NCBI GenBank assembly: GCA_951230915.1
Contig: OX579636.1
Span: forward strand, 36,329,567 to 36,393,566
DNA: 64,000 nt
Reading direction: 5' to 3'
DNA from: Antitrichia curtipendula
Taxonomy: Eukaryota > Streptophyta > Bryopsida > Hypnales > Leucodontaceae
The notes under the pieces were generated by a model that had not been told where the DNA came from, searched no databases, and was given only the letters and a program-made list of their open reading frames with translations. Position numbers and translations under genes: made by a program. Of this stretch, positions 1 through 11,149 are shown one piece after another. Numbering within the stretch: the first letter of the stretch is position 1; every line of letters starts with the position of its first letter.

Positions 1-1300
1 GCATGTACGGAGTTTGTACCGCTCAAAGCATGAGTACCAATTTCCAAAGCCTAACTTAGCCTGCAAGCTCCACACTTGGCCGCACATCCAAGTTCGATCA
101 AGATGCTTAGCTCAACAACAGCAATTAGTCTTTATAAGAGCTCCCTGGCCCGAATGATGATCCTTGTACCATTGTCATCCGAAAACGTACCACAGTGAAA
201 TAAATTATTCGAGCTTCGACTGCAACAACTGAACGGCGTAAAAAATTCTAAAAAGCGAGAATTGTGCTTGTTTCTTCCAGGGGAAGAGTTCCACATCACT
301 GTTGCTAGCGTTGTTGACTATTTTCTCTTTTTCTAATTGTTAACCATTTTGTTGTTGACCACTTGGAAGCACACAAAGTCAAGGGAGAAATACCCGTTAT
401 TTGGAGAAAGCGTGGGCCAGTTTGATACCTTCCCAGTGTTTTCTCCTCCCGAAGGGTCGTCGAAAAAGGGGTAGAGTGAGTTGGAAATGAGTATTATCTG
501 GCCCACATGACCAATTCTTCGAAAATAATAATGCATGTTTATACTTTATAGGTTATGAATTCCGGGGACAGGTGTTGGTGTTTTGGGGGAGAGATCGATC
601 GAATGCACTGGTGATGAGATCGATGGATCGGATAAGTGGACGGTGCTTTTTTCTCCTGCCGTCGAAATTACAGTCACCAGTCACCAGTGTCAAGCAAAAT
701 ATAGAAAGCTTACCATCATACCACCACGCGGTCCGGCATCAGCAATAATACAGCAAGCTAGCGTAGACTAAGTCCCCGTTGTGACGCAATTATTCTAACG
801 CATCGAGGCTCTCGTGCAGGTTTGCATGTTTACATTTGTCGAACCAGTGAGCCCAGTCGATCGATTCACCAATCGTAGAAAATTTTAGACACCGTCGAGG
901 AGCTTCAATTTCGGCACAATTATTAGATCGCGATTCTGCGGAATTGGATTCATGAGGCGCTGCCATTTTATCATATTCAGTTACGTTGCGGTGCCGTGGA
1001 TCCGAGGATGCAACGTTCATCCGAACCCTTGAGCGCTAGCTTCGATTCCCCGCAACCAGGGCCCGCAACCAACATGATCGGTGCTTTCGCGCGGCACCTG
1101 GTCTAGATTTCCGCGGGGTGCATTATTTAAGCTTCTACTGTAGTACCGACTGCCTAGTGCAGATTTCTGGAACTTCAATTGCTCTTGAACAGGGTTTCTC
1201 GTAATTACCTCTGTAATGTCACCTTCTCTGTCTTCTCTCATCGTGTTCTTGGCTATGGTGGGACGTAAGGTATGTTTCCCCCAAATGGCACCCAAACCAA
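1..1300. other. GC-richer spacer without a recognisable gene
   Basis: Base composition here is clearly more balanced than in the AT-rich DNA that follows, which is typical of gene-proximal sequence in this window. A pyrimidine tract ending in CAG near 270-280 looks like a splice acceptor, but no reading frame next to it could be recognised. The short open frames at 583-771, 790-1020 and 1017-1295 show no domain, repeat or signal. It may be the flank of a gene lying to the left. Confidence 0.4.
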
Positions 1301-1400
1301 AACGGCAGCCCTTGGCTACTGTATGGCCTAATTTTGCATTCTAAGGGAGTAAAAACTGTGTAGGGACTAGGGAGTGGAATTGGGGTGCAAAGGACATTAA

Positions 1401-1760
1401 TCCGTAAAGTCCCAGTGTCCCCTTAGGGGACAAAATGGATTTTGGGTAGGCTCCTACAATCTCAATATTTGTCTTGATTTTTTGAATTTTTTTGTGAAGA
1501 TAGAAAAATACATTAGCTTTTTAAAACTATAATTTTTATTTCAATTAGTGCCCAAGAGCAAAAGTCATGGCACAAAAAGACCAAATTTTAGTTAAGAGGG
1601 TAGGAAAAAAAAACTCAAAAAAAAATTAAAATTTTTCATATCAATTGTATTTTTATCTACATGGAAAGCTTTGTTTCATTCCATTTGGTTTTGTTATGCA
1701 AAAGTTATGGACAATCTTATTTTTTAGGCAATTAGAGCATCTTCTTAAAAAAAATATTCC
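1401..1760 (-). mobile_element. Truncated TTAA-3 non-autonomous element
   Basis: TTAA at 1397-1400 is followed by TCCGTAAAGTCCC, the TTAA-3 terminus. The next 350 bases are the reverse complement of the right part of the element ending at 50561, including phrases equivalent to 'gacaaaatggattttggg' and 'agcaaaagtcatggcac'. Similarity stops near 1760, so the other end is missing. It is non-coding. Confidence 0.65.
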
Positions 1761-1796
1761 CTCTGTCCCACTAAAAACTTCCAAAAAATTTCTCCA

Positions 1797-1876
1797 CTTA
1801 AATGTAAGTAAACCATAGAAAGCTTATTGTTTGTTAACCAAAATGATAAGCTATCTATAGTTTACCTACATTTAGG
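1797..1876. repeat. Imperfect 31-bp inverted repeat, MITE-like
   Basis: The arms 1797-1827 and 1846-1876 are reverse complements with about five mismatches around an 18-base loop. The sequence just before (from about 1764) starts like a Stowaway-type end (ttccctctgtccc). A matching outer right end was not found, so the element boundaries are unknown. Confidence 0.55.
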
Positions 1877-1966
1877 TTTTTGAATCATTGTCTCACTTAG
1901 AAAGTGATGTCATTGGGTATATTGTTGGTTTTGGATGCTCCTACCGTAGGAATCAAGACTAGGGGA

Positions 1967-1985
1967 GGGGGGGGGGGGGGGGGGG
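1967..1985 (+). repeat. Homopolymer run of 19 G
   Basis: An uninterrupted run of G follows GGGGA. Its true length is uncertain because such runs are prone to assembly and replication error. Confidence 0.9.
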
Positions 1986-2029
1986 CTTTCTAGTGCCACA
2001 TTGCACCAGATAAAAAAAGTTTAGCTTCA

Positions 2030-3230
2030 AAATGGAAAAAAATTATTAAAATTTTCACCAAATAACTTTTTTTTTTAAATTTAAAAATCTTCAATGAAAC
2101 TGTCAAATTGTGGATGAAAATATAATTAGAGACATGTGATATGTGCGAATGTGATATTTTCTATCCAATATTTGCATGAATGCTGAAATTTGAAGCACCA
2201 CTGTAACATTTTATATTGCCACTTTGGCACTTTATAAAAAATGAGAAAAAAAAACCAGGTAGGAATAGAATGCAAAACATTTGACAAACATGGCTATATT
2301 GTAAAGACTATGTGACATATGATGAGTAGATGTTTTATGATACATTTATGTCTCTATCTCGTATGAGTTTCTCAAAGCTTGTCATAATTTTTTATTCTAT
2401 TAAACTATTCTATGTACCAATTGATTTAAATAACCTTGTAAAGCTAGTGTACACCAACCATGAACACACCTATATGTTATCTCAAAATAAATCCATGATT
2501 TCTAGTGGAAAATTTTAGGAATTGTTATTTTGAGACACAAAGAGTAATTTTCTAAAGCCACTTCTCCTGTTATAATTTTTCTTCTTTTTTTCCTATAAAT
2601 TTATGTTCTCATTTGGATCTGCTCCAAGGTTGCAACGGACATTATTCAAAAGGCTTGAGTGTAATTACTTCACGGTTTAAGACACGGTGACATTGTTGTA
2701 TTTTCTTTTCCTATGAGATGTGTAACATGTCTAGTTTGAATTTGTACAGTTACAATTCAAAAAAAATAGATACAACTTATCAAAATGTTGACATTTTGTT
2801 CAATTTAGAGCAAATTTCAAGATGCTCAGAACAGGCCTTTGGCATTTAGGGATTAAGTAAGAAGTTCAGATGCTGAGTACCGACAATTTAGCAGTATTTT
2901 GATTCCCTCTACCCAATAGAATATTACCAGCTCCCCCCCTAGACCAGGTCTAAGGGGCAGTTCACACGGTTCCAGGTTCTCCGCTCAATAATTGCTGGAC
3001 CCCAGCTCACAGGAGCACCACGTGGGGTGCTGGTAGTCTTCGGAGTATTAGGGGAAACCAATCAGAATGAAATTAATAAATTGGAAAAAAAACCAAAAAA
3101 AAACCCAGGGCTACTCATCAACTTCACAATAATGCTGGCTGAATAAGGTATCTTATTGGGCCTGTGGCTGCTTGGACCGCGCTCTCTCTCTTGGCGGAAC
3201 GTTACTGAATAAGGTAGGTAAGGTAGTATG
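2030..3230. other. AT-rich DNA, nothing recognised
   Basis: No reading frame of interest, no tandem repeat and no clear element end was seen. A short GC-richer patch at 2930-3060 (cccccctagacc, ccagctcacaggagcacc) stands out by composition only. Confidence 0.4.
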
Positions 3231-3236
3231 CTTTAA

Positions 3237-4206
3237 CCCCTAAACGTCAGAGGTCCAACCAGGCTTAAAAACTGCCTACCTTTGCAAGTCTGAAAAGTCA
3301 AAATTAGAGTAAGGTATGAAGATCTCAACCGTACAATATTGTAATGTGCATGTTATAGATGGTGTGAAATAAATTTGGGGTCATTTGACCGTATTGATTA
3401 AAAGATTATAATGTTTTAGTGTTGAAAAAAGGTGCTGAAATTTTCTTAAAAACACATTTGGAGATGAAATTCGATTTCAAAACCTACTCAAATGAAAAAA
3501 CTTGAAGGTACAAAGTGATTCAAAAACAGAATATATACACTTTGGTGGAAAAAAAATATCATTCAAATGAATCATTGTGTCCACAAAACGGATTTGAAAT
3601 GTCAGAAAACAGTGAAAAAAGTAACAAAAATCACATCTATGACTGAATCTCTTTCTACTAAAATGCTTCTCAGTCACTCATAACTACTTGTATTGCTGTG
3701 AAATTTTATCCACACAAACTAGACTAGTATGCGCAACTTTACCAACAAGTATTATTAGATTTGGACATTGTATGAAGAAGTTATAGGCCGCCGAAGTTCA
3801 CTGCAATCCACCAATGTCTGGATTTTGAACTTTGAATTTCTCCCAATCATTCAAAACAACTTGGATTGACATGAAAACTTTACCACAACAATTAGACTTC
3901 AGTGGAAACAAAATTCAACAAATTTTATTGAAAAAAAACATTAGATTACAAAGATACAAGCCCCCAAAGTTGCAGCCATCAAATGCAGTTTGGTGAGCTC
4001 AAATTGAACCTATGAACTTCGATTGGCTCCCAAAACTATTATACATCTTGGATTGATCTGAAAACTTTATCACACAAACTAGACTAGTATGTAAAACTTC
4101 TCCAACAAGTTTTATTGAATTTAGACATTGGATGCAAAAGTTACAACCCTTTGAATTTGACTTTTAGGCTGTGAGGACGTTTTTCGTCCCCTGTAACGTT
4201 CAGGGG
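3237..4206 (-). mobile_element. TTAA-1 non-autonomous element, copy 1 (970 bp)
   Basis: TTAA lies on both sides (3233-3236 and 4207-4210). The inverted ends are CCCCTAAACGT and CCCCTGAACGT. The interior is the reverse complement of the copies at 15885-16854 and 32815-33775 along its whole length. Near the end at 4206 lies a subterminal hairpin GGACG-AAAAA-CGTCC (read on the minus strand). The interior holds about three degenerate units of roughly 175 bp built on phrases like 'gtaacttttgcatcc' and 'cttgttgg'. There is no coding capacity. Confidence 0.85.
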
Positions 4207-4210
4207 TTAA

Positions 4211-7200
4211 AAGCGCTCCATCTTCTTCAAATGGATCCTATATTTAGGTATAAAATGAACATCAAGTGGTTCTAAAATGGATATGTGACAAACTTTTAAT
4301 GGACTGAAGATTAAGTGGGGACAACCTAAAGTGTGTTAAAGATGGCTTTAAAGTTCAAATGTGGATGGTTAAAGCATGTGGTTAGGTTCATTTTTAAATG
4401 TAGTGATATGTGAACATTTATGTATTTAAATAAGAAGTTAACAAGCCAACTACTTTATGTGGAGAATGCAAAATCTGAAATTGATTGGATATAAGTATGG
4501 TCGCTTTAAGGACCCTTGCTTGTTACTTATTGCAAATCCTCATGCTTATTCTTGGTTTCCTTATCTCCCTTTATAGGCCACATGTGTGCTGATTTTGCCA
4601 GACTTATTGTCATAAATAGGTGCCTAGAATCAAAAACTTTGAAAAATCATAACTAATTCAATATTGCTTGAAAATTTATGAAACCACTTGTGTTAGATGC
4701 CGCATCCATTTATCTTTCTCTGTAAAATAAGTAAAAAATCTTATAGTCTACAGAAGCCTAAGAAAAAGGTGTAACAACCCATAAATGGTCCCTTTAGAGC
4801 ATCCTACCTTACACCCGAAACCGCCATTCTTTGCTACTGAGCCTAGTTACTATTATTAGGCTGGTCAAATTTTCATATGTTCTTGTAGACAAGTGAAAGG
4901 AGGTTCCAACGCACCAGAGAACATGGCATTTGGATACTGTATGCAAAAGTTATTAAAGAACTAAAGTTTGATTCTAAAAGCGGTTCTTCCACATAGGTAC
5001 AAAACTGATTTTCTGACATGTGTACATAGTATAGATGGCAGTTTAAGGTCCAGCAGCACATTTGGAGGTACCTACCATACCACAGCTGGCTGGGGTCCAA
5101 AGCGGTTGGGGTCCAATTTGGGCAAGTCCAGAGTCCCAGACATTGGTGGAAATGGACTTGTCGAATAAGCTTCCATGCCAGAGAATCCTCATGTCTGCAG
5201 TTTCTTGTGCGCCTTGGTTTTGGTTGGACCAATTCTTTTGAGTTTGTACTGCAGCTATTGTGAAACTTATTGTAAGTAGATGACTTCCTTTTGTTTAAAA
5301 AGTAAAATAAAATAAAATAAAATTTAAATGTAGCCATGACTCTATCTCTGCAACATGGGCTTGAAGAAACTGCAGTTTTCATGATAGACCACGTATCATA
5401 CATTGAGTAGCTTCTCAACTTATTATAATAATCCAAGGGTTGCTTGGAGGTGTTCACACTACTATCAGTAGACGAAGACCTAAGAGTGGACTTACATGTA
5501 CAGTTCGGTGGATAGAAAAAGTACTAAAAGACAAAAAGAGTTCTGGTGATCATCAATGCATTCTACATTGTAGAAGGAGCGTAACAGTGTATTCTATATT
5601 TGGATATCTATAAATGCACCCACCTACCTATTGATACGGCATGTAAGGAGGCCCTGGGGTAGTAGCACCTTGATATATGTTCAGGTTTTTTTTGTAGTTA
5701 CCAGCCCTTTTTTTTTTCATTTTGAAAAAGTGTCAGGATGGCGGTCACTTATAATTTGGTGAAGCATTGTATTTCTACATTCATCAATCTTTTGGAACCT
5801 TAAACACTTTTCAATCATATTCATACATTTTTTCATCCAAACTTGGCAACTTCATCCACATTTTCAGCAAACAAGGGAAATTTTTGGCGAAAAAAGATTA
5901 CTTTTTTCTGGCAAAAAGCATAATTTTTTTTTGAAATGGTGCAATCAAAGCCAAAAATTAAAAGGTTGAGTTTTAGTTTTTTGGCAGTTTAAGATGCCAC
6001 TACTTTAAATATTAAAAAAGTTTTTTTCCTTCAAAACAAAAGGAGTGAGATAATTGCAATTATAGAGAGGTAAATTGTATATACATGGTAGCATGAAGTC
6101 ACCTTCGTCACAATTTTGCTGAACAATTATTTAAAATTGGTAGGGTTGATTCAACAATTCATTTTTTGTTTATAAATTATTGGTAATTATCAAATAGCTT
6201 TTCTTAACTTTTGAAAATCCTTCAAATAATCTTGGAAGTTGAACGGTTTTCTTCATTGCACAGGAAGTAATAGTAGTTATGACTTTCAATGAACTCATTA
6301 TTTTTTATGGTGTCCATGCTTTTTTATGAAGTTAAAGGAATGGATTCATATTCCATTTTATTTATGTCTTAGGATCAAGGTGTACAAGTATCTTTTCTAA
6401 AATTTTGACTTTATTTATATTTAATTTTCTTTGGATTTAGCAAAATAGCTTATTAATTTCCAAAACCATTTGACTTCAAAAGTTTTAATTAATTTTCACA
6501 TAAGGTAACTTCAAGGTACAATATTTAATATGTCTCATCACAAAGTATAAAGGCCCAACCTGTATTATAATTTCAATTTTTGATCATTTTTATTAGAATT
6601 TGTAATCTTTTATGAGAAAATTACTTTGAAAACCAATATGATTTCTTATTTTTTAGAAAGATCCAGTGTTGATGAAATAATAAATATAATCACTCACCTT
6701 GTGACAATTTTCAAGTGGTACAAAAAAGAGACGTTCATAAATCTTATATTATAACTTGTACTACATCTTTGTTTTGTTTAGTACTTTTAATTTCTATAAA
6801 TTTTTATGACAAATATACTTTGGAATTCAATATCTTTCACTACATACGCCAATTAATATTCCCATTTTCTATATTATTTTCATTGCCTCTTACATCTATA
6901 ATTTTTCTGAACATGCTAGATTACAATCACTGTGGAATTAACAAAAGTATCTTGTATCTTGTATCCCATATCTATGCCTGTACATTGTACCATATCAATA
7001 TTCCATATAACAACCAAATTCCATGTATCATACCCACATGTATTTTTTATATATTCCGTGTATTGTACATGTATCAAAAAAAATTTGGTTTTGGTTTTGG
7101 AGAGGGGTGGAAAAATTAGGCGTTTTATTTTGATTTTTTTAATTTGTAGGGATGGTTAATTAATTGATAAAATTGTATATATACATTTTCAAGGGAACAT

Positions 7201-7450
7201 TGTCTCCAACTAATTCGGTAGACAACGGTAACTAATTATTTTAGTGATATATCCAATTGTTTGCTAATTGCTATTGCAATTGAAACCCTTGCAATTTGCA
7301 TTATGAAAGATTCATGTTTTTTTTGGAAAAGATTTTTCAATATTTTCTATTTGGGGGAGTGATAAAGTCTCAATTTTTGGATGATTGTACATGATATTAG
7401 ATGAATTCATGTCATTTTCACCCACATTATACATATTCCATCCATATTGT
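4211..7450. other. AT-rich DNA with one GC-richer patch, no gene recognised
   Basis: The 5030-5250 patch is GC-richer and open for 194 codons on the minus strand (4873-5457), but the translation has no domain or repeat and part of it runs through an AAATA microsatellite at 5300-5322. At 4785-4825 there is an isolated fragment resembling the ends of the elements at 7458 and 9500 (ccctttagagcatcctacc). The remainder is AT-rich with no structure that I could name. Confidence 0.35.
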
Positions 7451-7457
7451 CTTACTT

Positions 7458-7777
7458 CTAAGGTAGGGTGCTCTAAAAGCACACGTACTTTAAAAACGAC
7501 CACTAAAGCAGAGATACATTTTTCTTCTTCAATGTACCAATATTGTACATTCAGTCAAGAGGTGGACACTTCTACTAACCACTACGTTTGAACTTAAAAA
7601 ATTTGTAACTAATTCCACAAAGGTCCAAAAAATATGAAACAACTTGGATTTGATGCCAATTCCATTTTTCCTTCCTTCAAAAATTTACTCAAAAAATGTT
7701 TCAATTTTCAAAGATTTTAGCTTCTCCCAAATGCAATCAGCGCTTCACAGGTCGCTTTTAAGAGCAGGCTACCTTAG
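7458..7777 (+). mobile_element. MITE-like element with CTAAGGTAG inverted ends
   Basis: The left end CTAAGGTAGGGTGCTCTAAA and the right end (reverse complement CTAAGGTAGCCTGCTCTTAA) form terminal inverted repeats of about 20 bp. The interior is repeated in inverse orientation at 9500-9804. Part of the interior (the phrase equivalent to 'gaaattagttacaaattttt') also occurs inside the TTAA-4 element at 15300-15360, so the two families are related by recombination or common descent. Non-coding, about 320 bp. Confidence 0.65.
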
Positions 7778-9499
7778 ATGAAAATGCTCCATCACTCGTA
7801 CTTGCTACTGTCGGTACATTTAACGTAGTTAGAAAATTGGCAGGAGAATTGTTCCGCCTAGTCTTACTGTAGCTTTTTTAACAACTTTCAGAAGTTGTAC
7901 TTTTTTAACAACTTTTAGTTGTTGTACTTCAAGTACGGATACGTGCAAAGGCTCTCCTTCAGGTTGCAAACTTTGCCATACTGTACTTGGAACTTGCAAA
8001 TACTATCAAAGATTCAAAAGTGCATCCGTCTATCTGAAGAACATTTGTAGACAAAAGAAAACTTTGAAAAAAAAATTCATTATACTTTTTGTTTGTTTTT
8101 GTAAGTGTCCAATTATTCCTTACTAGTTTTGAAAAGACAAATAGTCAAATAATTCATACTAGTATGAAAATAAAGATTTAATATTAGATATGAATAAGGT
8201 CAATTTGGGAAGATGGGAAGAGTGACAAATAGGCCTGGTGGTTCTTTATATCAATTTTCGAACTGCTCGCCATGTAGCTTTTGGAAACTATAAAGCTATG
8301 TTTGATTAGACTTAAAAATAGTTCATACCAAAGTTTATTTGGGACATATGGCTCACATATTGACAAATTGTATATTTCTATTATTATATTCCTTCAATCA
8401 AATTGTTATTCTATCAAATTGCAATGATTGTAAATTTGCATGTGTCTAATTGCCGTGTGATGGCTAGATTATTATTTTATATATGAAGAATTGTTGGTGA
8501 GTAAGGCAATTCATATGATAGTGATGTGAAGTGGTGGATGTGAAGTCATGTGTGTGTAGCAATTTGTCAGTGAAATGGTTGAAGTTGAAGTCCGAGAAGG
8601 ACATGTGAAAAGATGCAAATTGCAAAATTGGTAGTGATTGTCAGTAATGTGTGCAAAATGAGATTTCCTTGCCAAATTATATTGATTGAAGATGAATTTA
8701 TGTTTGGAAAGATGCAATGATTGCATCTACTTGCTTGTGTTGTTTTAAGATAGGGTAGCCGTGATTGAGTCAAGTTGTTTTATGCAAATAAAAATAAATT
8801 GTTAAAGTGTGGAAAGGCAAATCACTTGTAACTAGACAAATTGTCTTATAGGGTTGCTACAGCATGTTGTAAGATAATTTTGTTGTCCATTTGTCAAAGA
8901 ATCCAAGTGTTATAATTTTAAAAGTAATGAATTGGGTCTAATTGCTACATGTGGTACAAATAGAAGTAGCAAATTGTGAGGAATTTATTGATGGTATACC
9001 AAAGCCAATAGTCTTGTAGTGACAACTACAAGCTATTTGTTAATAAATTGAATAAAATAAAGTTTTATTAATTTGAATAGTTATTTGAAAATCCAATTGT
9101 CTAAGTAAAATTTCAATCTAATCAACTGTAATTTTATAATTGACATTTATTGGTGAAATGTAGATTTATTGTGTAGACCATACCAATAGTATAGTGTGTT
9201 AAATTGTCTGGGTTGTGGTACATGTATGTGGAGACAACTAATGTCATATCATATTCCTTGTGACAAATTGATTTGATTTGATTAAGTCTAAATTGAGGAA
9301 TCATGAAAGAAAGGACTTTTTGAGCGATTTGATGTTTTATTCTCGGAAATGATATTTTGAAACCCCAACTACTTGACTAGTGACCTTAGATACTTCAACG
9401 ATAGACTAAAATTTGACCTTTCCCCGGAAAAAAACCCTATACTTATAGCTCTGGGTTTTATTTGTGAATTAGAAAATTTGAGCTTACAAACATGGAATT
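7778..9499. other. AT-rich DNA between two inverted MITE copies
   Basis: No gene or repeat was recognised. A tandem of two similar phrases around 'acaacttt(c/t)ag(a/t)agttgtac' occurs at 7878-7928. The interval lies between two inverted copies of one element and could form the loop of a large inverted structure. Confidence 0.35.
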
Positions 9500-9804
9500 A
9501 AAGTAGTTTGCTCTTAAAGGAATCTTTTAAAGTGCTGATTGCATTTGGGAGAAAATAAATTCTTGAAAAAAATTTCAATAAATTTTTATAGGAACAAAAA
9601 TGGAATTGGAATCTAATACAAGTTGTTTCATATGTTTTTGATCTTTGTGGAATTAGTTACAAATTTTTTAAGTTATGACATTGGGATCTCTAAAAGCAAA
9701 CACCTCTTGAAATGTGCACTATTGGTACACTAAAGAAAGCAAAATGTAATTCTATGGTAGTGGTTGCTTTTAGAGAAAGGTCTCTTTTAGAGCAAGCTAC
9801 CTTA
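9500..9804 (-). mobile_element. Second, inverted copy of the CTAAGGTAG MITE-like element
   Basis: The ends are AAGTAGTTTGCTCTTAAAGG and, reverse complemented, AAGGTAGCTTGCTCTAAAAG. The interior matches 7458-7777 on the opposite strand with many substitutions, indicating an old insertion. Non-coding. Confidence 0.6.
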
Positions 9805-10780
9805 TTAGCTATGAAAATGACTAAATTCAAAATCTTACTATATGTCCCCTGATATACCATCGTGTAGAGTATAATGGCTTGAATAATATTTTGGACACTT
9901 GCAAAAATTGTCATCCTAACTAAGAAGTTATATTTTTTTGGACATGTTGAGGTATAAGGAACGCACTTGTGTAAAGTAAATTTTCAAAAAATTTAGAATA
10001 AAATTTAGACATTTTTGAAATTCAATTCATTTTAATTGGTGAAAAAAAGAGATTTCCTCACAAGTATCAAATTTTCAAGATTCTTTAGTAAGTGTAATGA
10101 AAATTCTTGTAGGATTTTTATAGTACAAAATTCATGAGTTTTTAAATTATTTTCATTGAGTGAAATATTACTAAAATCATTGTATAGTGGCCTAAAATAA
10201 AGATTGTCATGTACCTATGTTTGCATACAAACACCCCCATTTTCAAACAAGATCTTTTATATTTTTTATGCAATTCTTGAATTATTGCATTCATATCCAG
10301 TCCCGATCATGCATGCCAAATTTCATCTTCAGAAAAGTATAATTCTATTTTTAGTTAATTATTTACATTAAATTTCATGATATTACATGATAATTGATTG
10401 AGAATTGTCAATGATGAATTTTTCAAAATTCAATTGCACGTACATGTTGGGTGGAATTGTCCACAAGTGTATCTTTTGTGTTTTTTAAAATTGCAAAAAA
10501 ATTGCAAAACTCATGCAATAGAGAGTTCAATGTTGAGGTGTCTCGTGCCTTAATTATATAAAATAGATTTCTATGTGTTGCAACCAGATTTTAGTAAATT
10601 AACAATCCAGTGAAAAGAAGTTGTCACCCCTGGTTTGTATTAGTTGCCCCCCCTCCCTTTCTCAAAAAATTTAAGGGCCGTTGATTGTGTTTTTTTAAAA
10701 ATGTTTACCTTCGAAATCGCCATTGATTTCTCAAAAAATCACAAGCCGTTGATTTTGTGAGATTTAATTGCGCTGTCCAA
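9805..10780. other. AT-rich DNA, nothing recognised
   Basis: No gene, hairpin or tandem repeat worth naming was seen here. Confidence 0.4.
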
Positions 10781-10785
10781 ATATC

Positions 10786-10950
10786 AATAAAGATATGGAT
10801 ACCAAAATGAATACTAGATACGGATACAGTATTGTATACGAATATACACTAAGTACTGAATGTGAATACGAATACAAATCCGGCACAATAATGGGTATAA
10901 ATACAAATACAAATATGGGTACGGGTACAAGATACGGGATATTGTTTATC
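10786..10950 (+). repeat. Degenerate hexanucleotide minisatellite
   Basis: The stretch is built from variants of a six-base unit such as ggatac, gaatac, aaatac and gggtac repeated with drift. It keeps a partial open frame (10768-11019) only because the unit is a multiple of three. It is not a gene. Confidence 0.75.
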
Positions 10951-11096
10951 CCACATTGTTTGTCAATTGCATTCCTTTCTGAAAATTACAAGAGGACAGG
11001 GGGAAGGGGGAGGGTATGAAAATTTCAAATTTTCAAAAATAATTTCAAAAAATTCTGGGGGGGTACCCGAGAATTAATTTTTAAAAATTGAATTTT

Positions 11097-11145
11097 GGGT
11101 GCATTGTGACACTTTTGTCACAATGCACCCACAATGCACCCAAAA
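11097..11145. repeat. Perfect 15-bp hairpin with an overlapping alternative stem
   Basis: GGGTGCATTGTGACA (11097-11111) pairs perfectly with 11116-11130 around the loop CTTT. The adjacent 11131-11145 repeats the outer part and can pair instead with 11093-11107. Both stems cannot form at once. It may be a collapsed MITE or a terminal remnant. Confidence 0.85.
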
Positions 11146-11149
11146 GAGG

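Noticed and set aside
3477..3677. Shared short frames in the TTAA-1 copies (3477-3677 minus, 33336-33524 plus)
   Set aside because: The two are homologous because the elements are, but the third copy lacks the frame and differences do not respect codons.
4873..5457. 194-codon minus-strand frame
   Set aside because: Cys/Trp-rich but without repeat, domain or bias; it runs through an AAATA microsatellite and overlaps an equally plausible plus-strand frame.
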